Positions 11,138 through 23,585 of a DNA stretch of 64,000 nt are shown here, one piece after another. The translations under genes and the position numbers were made by a program. Under the pieces are notes generated by a model that saw nothing but the letters and a program-made list of their open reading frames with translations, was not told where the DNA came from and did not search any database. Every line of letters begins with the position of its first letter. The first letter of the stretch is position 1. The stretch comes from Monilinia fructicola (taxonomy: Eukaryota > Ascomycota > Leotiomycetes > Helotiales > Sclerotiniaceae), in the NCBI GenBank assembly GCA_008692225.1, contig VICG01000011.1, forward strand, positions 2,034,501 to 2,098,500, given 5' to 3'.

Positions 11138-13814
11138 ATGGCAAATCCTAAAGGTTCGCGACCAAAATCGCGACTTTCCGTCCAAAAATGTATTCCGTCT
11201 GTTTCAGAACCAGCTATATCAACATCAAAACCGTGCGTCACCACACTTCAAGGACCATCCTCGGTGTCCTCTCATTCCTCTTCTCAGATATCCTCCATGT
11301 TCCCCTCAACGATCACCACAAAGATGCGCACCCTATGGACCACTTCTCATACCAAAGTCCTCAACAATTTCAACCTCAGCTTCAAGAAATTCACCCCCAC
11401 AAATCCCTCTCTTTCATTTAATCACCCAACCCCCCCTTCATCCAGTCCCAATGGACTCCCCGAGAATTCTTCATACAGATATTCATCTGATCCTCTATCA
11501 GGTCCCACAACCCGGCATGCCGAATACTTGTTCTCGCGTGTTAATAAAGGATTATTAACACCAGATTGTTATACTACACCGCTGCCTTCGCCATTGCCTT
11601 CACCTTTATCCGAGTCACTCCCGTCGTCTTCCTTTTCCTCGGGTCTCTCTTTGGAATATAAGAGGGGGCAGAATATGTTCCTGCCTAGAATTACGGATAG
11701 CGATACCGATACAGGAACGTCAACCGAGATCTCAAAACCATCCCCCTACGCATGGAAAAAGCTCCAAAAATCATGTAAAAAAGTTCTGGATAATATCAAT
11801 ACGCACATTAATGCCCCCACATATACCAACCTCAACCCCAGTCTCAACATCTCCAAATGCGACGAGCGCATCACGGGTCAGGAAAACGGTAATAGACCTT
11901 TGACGCACCCTGGTTTGGAGGACGGGGTTGGCTATGGCTATGATGTATGTACTTCTCGGCGCTACGAATGTCGTGCAAACAGAGTGAAAGATCTGGACAG
12001 GGATAGGTTAATACGTACGAGATCTCAGGAGAGTATAGTGGAGGTTTTGTTCGATGTAAATTCTTCTTCTCCTTGTGCGCTTCCTACATCTATTTCGAAT
12101 CCTACTTCTACCTTGCCTTATGATCAAAACCAAAACCAAAACCAAAATCACAAACAAGAGCAAGAACAAGAACAGAAACAAGAACAATGCCACTCCAACA
12201 AAGAATCCACACATAAACTCAAATCACCGATGTTGATATCGCGTCCTCTGGATTCGTTAGGCGATGTGCAGGGCTATACCCCCAGTTTCTACTTTGAAGA
12301 GTATGCTAAGCAACACTCCGAAGAAAGAAGATGAGAGAATGAGACGAGTGAGAATATCAAAAGAGGTTGAGGTTGAGGGTGTGGTGAATGTGTGTTTTCA
12401 CGAAGCTCGTGAGATTCGTGGGCGTGAGGGGGTAGATGGGCAGGAAGTGGTGAATAAGTATAAGGTGAAGAATAGGCTTGAGGAGATTAATACAGAGATG
12501 TCCAGAGAGGTTTTGGTGAATAATTTTGCATATATGGAGATGAGACCTAAGGGTCGGGTTTGTGTGGAGTCTTGTAATGAATTTGTCAGTGGCAGTGTTG
12601 GGATGGTGGATCAGAGAGAAGAAGATGGAAGGGGAGGTGGAGATGATGATTGTGGATCGCGATATGCGAGGTCTGAGCTTGATTTTGAGGATTCGACGTA
12701 TGGAGGTGAGGATGAATATGGGGATAGGAGTGGGGGTGAAGCTACGGGGTATGAAACTGAGCGATCGGTATTTGCTAGGCTCGAGAAGACGGAAATGGAT
12801 ACGAATCCGAACTCGAATGCATCTATAACTACAACCACCAACCAACCCCCAAATAACATCAATTCTCTACAGCCCACTTCTTCAATTCCTTACCTTCCCC
12901 CTCTTCCTCATCCTCCTCAGATTAACCATCCATCCCCGTCTTCTCCAACGACCCCGCCGTCACCAATCTCACAAGCCCTCATTCACATTCCCCGCCCCGC
13001 GACCCCAACCCTCAACCAATCACCCTCACACATATCCCTCTCCCTCTCCCTCACCTCTTCAATCATGGACTCCGCATACCTCCGCAGCAGCGAAATACAA
13101 GATCATCTACTAGGATACTCGATAGAATCATTAGGATATAGCTTTCCCTCGCCCGATGATACCACTTTTGCATCTGGACATGAGACGGAGGGGGATATTC
13201 CCCGTGTAGAGTGGGGGATCGAGGTGGGTGTTGATAGGAGTGGAGAGGAAGATATTGATGGGATTTTGAACTACACGAACTACGATGCAGAAGGAAGGAG
13301 AAGGGGAAGGGGAAGGGGTGTGGGAGAAGAAAAAGGAAAGCCTCAAGGGTCTCGAATCGAAAGGGAAAATGAAGATGAAAGCACGGAAGAACAAGAACCG
13401 GCCATACAATTTCGGCTCTCGCCCTGCACATTCCCAGGCACGGGTTTGTATCTCTATGAACCCATATCCACACCAAAGCACACCTCTGGCCCCTCCATCA
13501 TCGCCAAGCCGCCACAAGACCAAACCGAATATCCGGCAGCTTCAGAATGCCGGTCCCAATCTCAAGTTCAATCTCCTCACTCAAACGTCAAACACGATAT
13601 CATAGCAACAAACAACCATAATGCACAATACGAGTCAAGAATTGAAAAGCCATCACTGTCTCGATCGGATTGTGCATCGCCAGACGTGCAAGAACATGAG
13701 GGAGATGTATTTTTGGGAAAAGAGAAAGAGAGCAGGGGTATCATGATGCATTTCTCGCGTTCTCCGACGGGGTTGGAGGGGGTTGATGGGAGGGATGTGT
13801 TGGGGGCGAGGTAG
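11138..13814 (+). CDS. Large disordered protein, apparently split by a +1 shift
   Basis: Two long frames overlap: 11138-12334 (398 codons from ATG in the good context GCCATGG) and a second, one base later, running to 13814. Both are serine-, proline- and charge-rich with little hydrophobic content, and have the same style, so I read them as one gene of about 890 aa. Dropping one C from the C5 run at 12279-12283 would join them; no convincing intron lies in the overlap. The first part carries Ser/Thr/Pro-rich stretches and a Gln/Glu/Asn-rich tract near residues 330-350. The second part has acidic patches (SELDFEDSTYGGEDEYGDR), a proline-rich stretch and an Arg/Gly patch (RRRGRGRG). No domain was recognised. 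An alternative is two adjacent genes, the second starting at the ATG at 12338. Confidence 0.6.
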
Positions 13815-16294
13815 TTGGGACGTTGATTTCGGTACTGATGGTGATGGTGCTGGTGCTGGTGCTGGTGCTGGTGTTGGCTGTATGTGAGGATTCGAGACTG
13901 GGGATGAGACGGTTGGAGTGTGAGTAAAGAAGAGGGGAATGAGCGCTTCGTGGGATCATGCAGGCAATGTATGATGCGTGTATATCGGTTGAATCGGTTC
14001 GGTTGTATTTGAGGGGATGCACGAGAGGGGAGTAGAAGAACGAGGGGAAGGGAAGAGGAGAGGAGAGGATTAACTGGCTGGAGAAGCGGCATGGATACCT
14101 TGCATCGCTCGAATGATATTCTCAATGCTATGGATCTCCTGATACTCCCCCCGCGGAACACTTGAAGAAAGCGCGGTTGGAACTTAGATGGCAACATCCA
14201 GAATCACTCGACCGCTTGATTGAAGAATAAAGTAATCGGGGCTGGATGTATCGAGTAATGGGTAGATACAGAACCTAAGCCTTGAGCCTTGGAGCACAAG
14301 ACCACGTGGATGTATATAAGTATATGGGTATGCAAAGAGCATGGTTATGGTTAAGGTTACGAGCAAATTCTACCATGGGGATTAATTATTCGTGGAAGTT
14401 TTATTTGTTGTGTGGAAATAGATTTGGGGAAAGAAAACATGATAATACTACTTACTCACTGTGTTCCACAATAAATATCATGAGCGCACGCGCAAATCGG
14501 ATCGTGGATGTGCGATGCGTGAAGGGATTTAGATTGCTTCGTTGTGGGGTTTACCGATGTATACGGTGGACACGGAACCGTTTTGCTGGAGATTGCGAGG
14601 GCATTAATGGATATTCGATTTATGGTTCAAAGAATTCCTGGTGCCGTGCAAGATGAGAGGAGAGTGGGTTCTCAGACTTTTGTTAACAAACAAAATTCGA
14701 GTTGATTTTTCTCAAACATGATTTCTACGCGGGAAAATTGTTTCTGGCACTGATCTGTTGCGTTTCGTCGAATTATTCACGTGAGAGTGACAAGATTGTA
14801 AGGATTTGTTGTGCAGCTTGATGCTGACTCTATGGATGAAACTATAGTTAATATATATGAATTGTTGTGTACTGATAGGTCGGGGGTGAGATTGTCGGAG
14901 AAACAAACGGGGCATATTGAATGAAGTTTATTGCTCGAACAGAGGAATTAACTGATGACTACTATAACAGAAATTTGGATCTGAAGATGCTGGTTTAGGT
15001 CAACGTTTGTATGGAAGAGTGACCAAGGCATGAAGGTGTTACTCCGCAGTGTTGGTTCAAGTTTATTCAAAAGACACTATATCTCTAAACGGCAGTGTGA
15101 TGAGTGCCCAGGTGTAATTGATATGACCTGGGCTAAGAATATATACCGGTATGTTTAAACATAATAATGGATATTTATGGGCCTGGGAAGAAAATACACT
15201 TTTCGATTGGATAAAAGAAGAAAACTGTCCGTCCATTCATTGCCGGAGGCGTATCATTTTCTAAATCCCCACACTCTTTCCCTCTCTCATTCCCAACTTT
15301 CAGCAATTTAAGACAAGACGGTCAACTGCTGAAGATGGAGATAGACCTATATTGGACGAGACTAATTAAGTGAAAAGAGGGAGCAGCTCGAATCAAAAGT
15401 AGGGATGAAAATGGATCATGTGATTAGTACAGTACCTAGCGTTATACTAGTATACGATAGTAGGCTGAAATGAAACCTTCTTCATAGCTCTAAATGATTT
15501 TCAAGAAGTATTATACGAAATCAGAAGTGTTTCATAATGCAAAATGATCGTCCCTCGTGGCAATAACAACAAATACATAAAGCCAAGATAGCAAACTATC
15601 AAAAGCAGAAACAAGAACAACTTCAAGGATGACAAAGGGATATCCATATCCAGTATCAGCAAATAGTAAAAGGTAGACATGGGAGTAGCCCTGGAGACTC
15701 GAGGAATATTACTGAAAGTATCGAAGCTTTTGCGGTCAATGGGATGAGAATCGGTGCAGAAAGACAGTCTCTGCATTATCTAAAACTAGGTACCTAGAGT
15801 GTACAACTATTAAAAAGTAGAGATAGAATAGATTGAAGAAGACTGACATGACTGGGGTGCCCAGAGTCAGAATAGTCAGTATCAATAGTAGAGATGGGAA
15901 GTAGGTCGGCTAGGAAGCGACTTGCAAAAGCAGATAGCGGGAAAGTGCAACATCAACATAGTTATGAAAGACAAGGAATTTTCACTTGAATAACTCTCCT
16001 GTGATATTTGATCCTTGAACAGAAACCCTTCAAAGTCTCGATACTATCAATGCCATTCAGTATGCTCCCTTATCCTCCTTGTTTGTAGAATACATGCATA
16101 CTTTGCACTCTTCTATATCAATGATTGGGTTGCCCTCACCTTTGATCCCAACGAAGCTTCCCAGCCAGTATCACTAAACTATCCTTTTGGTCATAACTTA
16201 TCATGAATTGGTATCATCTTCTAGGCCACCACATCATCACATCTATCCGTTCTATCATACAAACCCAAAGAAGGGAGACCTTCACTCAAATATC
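13815..16294. other. Intergenic, no gene seen
   Basis: A (GGTGCT)n patch at 13838-13875 lies just after the stop. The rest has only short frames without conserved features. Confidence 0.6.
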
Positions 16295-17770
16295 TCATTT
16301 CTTCTCCACCGACTTCTTAACACCCTCAACAAATGCTTCGACCGCATCGCCACCTCCCAATGGAACACTTCCTCCCCTTACCAGCCCATTGTTTTGCAAC
16401 TTAACTCCTAACGCATCCGCAATACTAGGGAGGCCACCATCTCGAATCGCCATAGTCAAACTTCCTAAGCTCTGATGAAATTGTGGACTCCTAACTACTC
16501 TCTTCAATACTGACTTTTTTTGGTCCAAGCTCAAAGCTTCAATTGCAGCAGCCGAAGTCTGGGAATTTGGTTCAGCCAATCCTTCGAGGGAAGAGGCAGA
16601 TTCTTGTGCAAGTTGTAGGATTGTAGGGGGAAGATAACTAAGTAGATTATCCACTTGTGCCGGGGTTGCAGCGTCGATCGATGGGATCGTTACCGCATTT
16701 GGTAAAAGATCCGGTAAAGTGGTGTACATTTGACCTTGTGCTTGTTGTTGCATGCCCACTCCTCCAGAACCCTTCAGAGAATTGAGAAAGTTTTGAACAA
16801 CCGAGGCAGCATCTGTTGGCCCTGAACCAGCACTACTCACATTCGTCAGCGCAAGGTTCTTTAACAAAGGCCAAGTCAAATGGCTTCGTAATGCTTTGGA
16901 ATTCATTCGCAATGTAGCTGTCTAGAAGTACAAGAATATGGTAGGCTCATTGTAGAATCTCCCATTGTACCAACCAAACGCCTCATATTGTAAATGCTCG
17001 GGTGCTTTGTAAACAAATCGATGAGAATTAACCTACGCTCTTCCACCATCCGCTCCAGCTTCTCTTGAGCTAGCTCCTTCTTCTCTAACATCTCCACCAG
17101 TTGCACCTGCTCCGGCTCCACCACTCCCACCTTGATGTTCGGATGAATCACCATGGCCCTCGACATCTTCCATGGTTTCGTCCTGATCGTCGTTTCCCTC
17201 ATCATTTCCTCTAACTTGTGCAATTTCCTGTTCGACATTTACATCGTCTCCTTGCAACAACGTATCCACAATCTGTCCAATCTTCAAATCCCTGGGACTA
17301 AACCAACTTGGATCACCATTTCGCGCTTGAGGTTTTGATTGCATCCAGAAAAGGTGTCTTTCAGAAGAGGATGAAAACTTGAAAACGAATATGCGGCCAT
17401 TGGTCTTTGCAGTTGGTTCGTCGGTTTGTTTGGAATCGTAGGGTTGAAAGCTAGCATCGGCTGGTGGCACTAACAAATCCATATTATCCGGATCATCCAT
17501 AGGTTTGCTTCTTTCGCGCCATTGGAAATGAATGAGTTCTTTAGAATGATCAGTTATGCGCAGCTGCAGTTTTGTCAAATGACATACCATCTTCAATCCA
17601 AAGGTAGACATAACCAGGAGTGGCTACAGGCTTGACTTTATATGGTTTACTTGATGTCTGACGAAAGTAAACATATTAGCTTTCTAGGTTGATATGGAGG
17701 AAAGCAAAGATATACCTACATCGATATCACACTTCCCCGCCTTGAAGGTAATAACTGGTGAAATAGACAT
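16295..17770 (-). CDS. RPN13: 26S proteasome ubiquitin receptor Rpn13, 386 aa, 4 exons
   Basis: Exons on the minus strand are 17720-17770, 17588-17657, 17037-17538 and 16295-16832; their sum is 387 codons with matching phases. The amino-terminal Pru domain is clear: MSISPVITFKAGKCDID, then GYVYLWIEDELIHFQWRER, a strand with FVFKFSSSSERHLFWMQ and the helix DLKIGQIVDTLLQGDD. This domain binds ubiquitin and docks on Rpn2. An acidic then Gly-rich linker (ATGGDVREEGASSREAGADG) leads to the DEUBAD domain (VVQNFLNSLKG … TTLPDLLPNAVTIPSIDAAT … LSLDQKKSVLKRVVRSPQF), which recruits the Uch37-type deubiquitinase where one is present. The last intron (16833-17036) is longer, with donor GTAGGT and branch-like GCTGAC near its acceptor. 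The gene is intact and divergent from eL6. Confidence 0.92.
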
Positions 17771-18132
17771 CTTGTTGATTTCTGTGTAGCTGTTTTGAAA
17801 AGTATACCCAGAGGTTGTTGGATAGATTCAATAATAAGGTGTGTAGGTAAGCTACTCTTCTAGGCGGCGGAGCTTCGCAATAGGATGTGCCCGTGTAATA
17901 AAGGTGGATACCCAATGACGCTAAAAGCGATCAATGTTTGATCCTTATATAAGAGGCCAAAATATCTCTAATTAGATAATCACAAATCACATGATACACA
18001 AATTCTTAAGCGAATGGAAATTTGGAGTTTTAGCCCTATTTTGGTTTGTATCGGAAGAACATCTCGACTTTTACGACCAGCGACCAGCGACAAATTTTAC
18101 GACAACAACCCACCAACGGTTCCTTCTTCAAG
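17771..18132. promoter_or_regulatory. Divergent promoter, RPN13 / RPL6
   Basis: Only 362 bases separate the two start codons, so one short region must serve a proteasome gene and a ribosomal protein gene. Close to the eL6 start there is a repeated CGACCAG/CGACAA motif (18075-18110); a CGACAAATT word also precedes the uL6 start codon near 23570. The role of these words is inference. Confidence 0.5.
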
Positions 18133-19027
18133 ATGTCGGCAACAGAAGCTACCCAGAAGAAGACCTTCGGAAAATCGACCCGGGTCGTTTCCAACGAGAA
18201 GGCACAAAAGTACTACCCGGCAGAGGATGTCTCCAACCCAAGAAAGGTAAATACAAGAGGACCCTGTTTGAAAGGGAGGAGCAGAGAATCGGGTGGATAA
18301 TTATCAATTGTGGAAATTGCTGCGGCGTGGAATCATAAATACACTGGAGTTTGCGATTACAATTGCTTTCTGCAGGCATATGATTTTGATATCAACCAAA
18401 TCACCATTTCACCGCATCATCACATCTTCAGACATTATTCAGCGGTTTTAAGTACCTTGTAACTAACAATGAAATCTTCAGGTCCGCAAATCCATCAGAC
18501 CATCCAAAGTTAGACCATCCCTCGAACCCGGAAAAGTCCTGATCCTCCTCGCTGGTCGTTTCCGTGGCAAGCGTGTCATTCTCTTGAAGGCTCTTGACCA
18601 AGGTGTTCTCCTCGTCACTGGCCCATTCAAGGTCAACGGTGTCCCAATCCGCAGAGTTAACGCTCGTTACGTCATCGCCACATCCACCAAGGTCGATTTG
18701 GCTGGTATCGATCAAGCAAAGATTGAGGAAATCTCAAACCCCAAGTACTTTGCTAGAGAGAAGTCGGAGAAGAAGGCATCAGAGGAGGCTTTCTTCAAGC
18801 AAGGCGAGAAGCCAGAGGTAAGGAATCACATTAGGAACATATCACGTTTGCATAAAATTAACAAATCGAAATAGAAGAAGCAACCATCCTCCAGCCGCGC
18901 AGCAGACCAAAAGACAATCGATAAGGCCATCCTTTCCAGCCTCAAAAAGACCCCAGAACTCGCCAGCTACCTCGGTAGCTCTTTCAGCCTTCGCAAGGGT
19001 GATAAGCCACACGCAATGGTATTTTAA
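18133..19027 (+). CDS. RPL6: 60S ribosomal protein eL6 (L6), 200 aa, 3 exons
   Basis: Exons 18133-18246, 18482-18817 and 18875-19027 code for 200 aa, the usual size in fungi. The amino end is lysine-rich ([16 protein letters not shown]). The KOW-like core is unmistakable: [58 protein letters not shown]. The carboxyl end carries [20 protein letters not shown] and [16 protein letters not shown]. eL6 sits on the large subunit and binds rRNA expansion segments. Donors are GTAAAT and GTAAGG; the first intron is 235 bases, longer than usual here, as is common for ribosomal genes. No defects are seen. It is transcribed away from RPN13. Confidence 0.95.
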
Positions 19028-19880
19028 ATGTGTGTTGTGGAGATTGGGGGGAATGGGTACATTTGGGCGCGGATGTGGGAAATTCTACTATCAATTTGAC
19101 GAGTCGCTTCTTACATCTTGACCTCTGAATGGGCATGGGTCATCTCATTGTGAAGGGCGCTTTGTAATCAGATTTGCAATGATGAAGAAACCATAAAGCA
19201 ATGACATGATTTTACGCGGATTATTGTGAGATGTGTGATTGGGATGATGTGTGGCAGGTGAAAAATTCGGATGATATTCAAGCGGCAACCATGCATTAAA
19301 AGGGTGAGTATGTGACGAGATTGTGGCCAGTCAACATTTGCATTTGAAAACCGGGGGTTTTGATGTTCCAAGAGTGATACAGTCTACTTCTTGAGAATAT
19401 CTAGGGGTCGATGGAGGGAGTAAGTTCTGTCAGCCCTCTCGCCTTCTCGTACTATACGCTACTCATGCTATCTGCAGTCATTTGGAAACATGCATGTGAA
19501 AGTACAGGGGTAAGTGATGTCCCGAGCGTGATCCGGTTTTATCTCATGGAAATACACTGTGGTGGGTAGAGGTAAGTTCGGGCAACTCTTTTGATTGTTC
19601 ATACTGGAAGCCATACTGGAAGCCACCCATGCACCGCACTTTCTCTATTTGGAATCCTCACTTTTGGTCTTCACTTCTTGATTATGTGATGAGAGTCTAA
19701 GTTTCTATCAGAAGTGCTGTTGTCGTTTCACGGATTGTCAAGCCGGCATGGAGTGGCTCTGATTATAGCTTCCAGCACAAGTAGCAACCATGCGATCTCG
19801 GACTCGAAAATGTGTGAGAAGCCATGCACCACTCTTTCTTACTCGGTTTTTCTGTCTCGCCATCCTATCTCCATAAACTT
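19028..19880. other. Convergent intergenic region
   Basis: It lies between the 3' ends of RPL6 (plus) and DPP3 (minus). No gene is seen; it presumably holds both 3' UTRs. Confidence 0.6.
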
Positions 19881-22616
19881 CTAAACGTTTCTCTCCGCAA
19901 AACTCTTGATCATTCCCTCGCAACTTGCGTCGTACTCCTTTAGTTCCACCTTCCCGCTACTCTCATCCAACACCGTATTCGCCTGTACAAAAACCTTTCT
20001 CGGTTGTTTACACCTCAATACCTGATCTCTTACTTTCTTTCCCCAGTACTCTGGCTCTACGAAACACATATCATTATATACCTTGACACCCGTCTCTACA
20101 TCAGCAATGGATTTATAGATGTGTAGTTTTTGGAGATATGATTCGACTGCTTGACGACCGATGGTTGGGATTAAGTGGCGTTTGAGGTTGATTGTTAAGT
20201 CTGAGAGATCAGGCTTAGTGTGGGTGATGGTGCAAAATTCTTGGGGCGCAGAGAGGAAGCACTGCAGAATAGAGAAGCGGGCTTGGGAGTGTGCTTGGCC
20301 CCATTTGGTGGAGCGGGGGTCCCACTGGAAGGATGTTAGTATTTGATTGCTTTCGGAGGAGAAAGGATTGGATGGTGACATACAATTTCTAGAGAGCAAA
20401 CACCCATTCTGGCCATGGATAACCAAGCTGCATATAAAACATCTCCAGCCTCACTATCCATATCAGGTGTTCCATCACCGTACCCAAAGATTTTTAGAAC
20501 CTCGAAATCACAACTGAGAGCCATTGCAATAGCTTCAGCTCTACATTCTTCATAACTTGATGCCACACTACCAAAAACAGATCCCCATGTTTGTCCAGGT
20601 TTATACCAGGTAGTGATTGGCTTTCCAGTGAGTGGATTGACAGGGGGATTCTTGATGTCGAAATTGTAGACTCCCGGTTTCGTTTCTTGAAGCAATTTGC
20701 CGGTTCCGTGACCGAGAAGTTCATGAACTCCTACTTGTACCTCGAAAGCTGCATCGCGATATTTTGAAAATACTTCCAGGTCTTCATCTCTAATAAATGG
20801 AATCTTCTCGTTGGGGGCTTTGGCTGATAGCACATTGCCCAATGAGACATTCTTGAAACCTTCCGTTTGTCTTATATCATCGTAGTTTGGCTATGAAACT
20901 AGTCAGCGGTGTCTAGCATCATCGTCTCTATAGGTACCTACAATGTTGATACCGGCTGGAATTCCGGCTCCAGCAAAGGTCAAAACTTCAAGACTGGTGA
21001 AATCTGGACTTAAGAATTTATCCTTCTCAAATTCTGTACCCCAGGGCAATTTAGGAATGAGGCTCTCTGCAGCATTGACTAGACCGCCAAAGGCACGAGT
21101 ACGTTCGGCATTTACCATGGCGGCAAATCCTAAAGATAATTGTCAGAGAAGCTCCAGGGCTGGCTAAGGAGTTGGAGATCGAAGACATACCTTGGAATTC
21201 AGCTCTTACACCCTGAGGATCTCTCAAGGTTTCAATGAACCCAATGTTAGATTCAACAGAAGGACCTTTGTCTCTGATCCAATATCTTTGTGAATCCTTG
21301 AAGACTTGTGATGAGCCTGTTTCAAATGATTTGGCATAGGCCTCATACATATCCTTCTGTGTGTCATTTGCTGCATTCTCCGCAGCTTTCTTGCAATTCT
21401 CAGCAACCAAAGCTAACTCCTTCGAGAAATCACCAAAGACGATTTTCAATTTGCTGCCTCCTAATGGTCCCTTCTCGATCACAAATTCGGTTTCCTTGCC
21501 AATATCACTGCCTTCAGAGGGGATACTCGTTACGGCTGAGGCGAGTAAAAGTTCGAATGTACCTTCGGGGGTCTTTCTCAACCTCGTATTTTCCTACTCA
21601 ATGCGTCAATAATATGAAAAGATCGAGTACAATTATTGAACGTACCACAAGCAAACCCTTGCTTTCCAAAAAGTCGCCAACTGCAACAATATCAGATTTA
21701 GTGATATTAGTTGAATCAGGATAGTAATTGGTTAAATGTCCATCATCAGGGAATCCAAGGTGCATCAATCCAGGGTCCTGAGTTGGGAATATAGCTCCTT
21801 TGGTAGCTTCATAATGTTGCTTTGCCTTTGGAGAGAGCGCAGCTAAAGCATCGAAAACCTTCTCATCACATCTTGGAATGATCTTCGAATCCCCAAAGAA
21901 CTTGTAGTTTCCGCAGTTACCAAGAAACTATGCGAAGTTAGACTTCTTTTTATAATCTCTTTCGCCCATGTCCGAGGGAATCAGATAACTCACCTGACCG
22001 CAGTATTCCAGGAAGAATTTCAAATCTTCATCACTAATCCCGGCTTTCTTTTGAGCTGAAATCCAATCACCTTTGAATGAGTTGTGAAGCTCAATGATGA
22101 AGTCGTAGATATCTTCGGATTCTGGAGAGACCTGTCTCAATGTGATACGCGTTCCATGAACAGATGCTCTATGAACCCATATCAGCTGATGCGTTTATAG
22201 ATGGCTTATATGCTTCGGGCTAAAGCAAGACTTTCATGATATATTGATTTCTAACATGAATGGATGCGTGATTCGAGCTCTATAAACTTCCCAAAGTAAA
22301 CATACCTGCTTATATAATGAGCATATCGTTTTTCCTTATCTGACAAAGCCTCAAAATGCTTCTTGATTTCAAGCTGCACGATACTGGGCGGTGAATCCGC
22401 AAGGAAGTTCTTGAGTTCTTGAGCATTCATTGTGGAAAATTGTCGTTGAACTTGTTGTAGTCTATAAAGTGAAGATGGGATCATATAACGTTGATCATGA
22501 GAGAAGGATGTGGTGTTGAGATGGCGGGGAAGGGAAGGGCGATGAGGCTGACGTGGGGTGAAACAATGAGCCAATAAATGTGTATGTTTCAAACGCCCCA
22601 GCAAGCATTTGGACAT
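19881..22616 (-). CDS. DPP3: Dipeptidyl peptidase III (M49 zinc peptidase), 769 aa, 7 exons
   Basis: Exons on the minus strand are 22306-22616, 21994-22168, 21646-21927, 21191-21593, 20942-21129, 20384-20890 and 19881-20324; every junction keeps phase and the sum is 770 codons. The enzyme removes dipeptides from the amino end of peptides. The M49 zinc motif HELLGH lies at residues 509-514 and the second motif EECRAE at 567-572, both complete. The last intron has a perfect TACTAAC branch site. The first Met ([14 protein letters not shown]) begins a 62-residue Arg/His/Ser-rich, acid-poor leader before [17 protein letters not shown], where the cytosolic enzyme normally starts. So two products are possible: about 769 aa with a mitochondrial-type presequence and 707 aa cytosolic (inference). 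Confidence 0.95.
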
Positions 22617-23585
22617 TGTTAGGTTATACTTGAAAGCTTCTCACACAATATATCATGATATGAGGATTTACTCAATTCTTTTGTATTTTTGTATGAAGAG
22701 AGGACTGATAGCTATCGATAGATATCTTACTGACACGGACCACATATGAAATGAGGCCCCCTAATGAGAGATCCAAGATGTCGGGTACGAGAGACCCCTA
22801 TGTATGCTCAGGAGAAAGCTGTTGCTTTTCTGGTTATCTATCACCTCGATGATCTATTGATCTTTTGGGCACATATGCATATGGGTTAAAAGATGGATGC
22901 TTCTATCAAGCAAGAGTGAGGCGTTTGCCGAGCAAGGAGTATACAATGAAGGAAGGTCCAGTCTTTCAGTTCAAGGAACAGTATATTAGTTCTTGACTTG
23001 GTATCGGTAGTAAGGCAGTAAGGTCAGAGTTTCATTTTTTCCAGCAGGACTACCTAGGTCCACGGGTAGTTCAAAGGAAGAAAGATACACTATGACAGAC
23101 CATTATCTCATACCTCATGCCTCTCTCCCCATACCTCAAACTCAATCTCAAACTAGAACCCATACTCAAACCCATACTCAATTCATGCCCATATTCATTC
23201 ATACTCATACTCAGTCTGCCAGACCGCCAGATCTAACACCTTGTCCCAAGAAAGACGATTGTAAAGAATCCAGTTGGAATACCAGTATATATATATCGAG
23301 ACTTTTCGAATGGAGGTAACAGTCTACCAAAACTCTTCTCCCAATAGTCTTGTCAACATTGAAGTAATGTTCTTGCTTGTTCTTGCTTGGAGTGAAGATA
23401 AAGTGAAGAACAATCTTAGATTAAATTTTGGTACCACGTGATCTTGAAAAGTTCCGGCCCTTCGGCTAGCGAATTTTTAGCGTCCACAACAATTTTGATT
23501 TTCGCGATCTTGACTTCTTACCTAGACGACGGCCAGTAAATTCACACCTTTTCGCCATTTACGACATTCGACAAATTCGGCCAAG
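22617..23585. promoter_or_regulatory. Divergent promoter region, DPP3 / RPL9
   Basis: A 969-base region lies between two diverging start codons. It includes a (ACTCAAACCCAT)n-like patch at 23130-23215 and a CGACATTCGACAAATTCGG stretch just before the uL6 ATG. The short frame at 23092 is a product of the CA-rich repeat, not a gene. Confidence 0.45.

Noticed and set aside
12008..12214. Leucine-rich minus-strand frame
   Set aside because: It is the antisense reading of the Gln/Glu/Asn-rich tract of the disordered protein.
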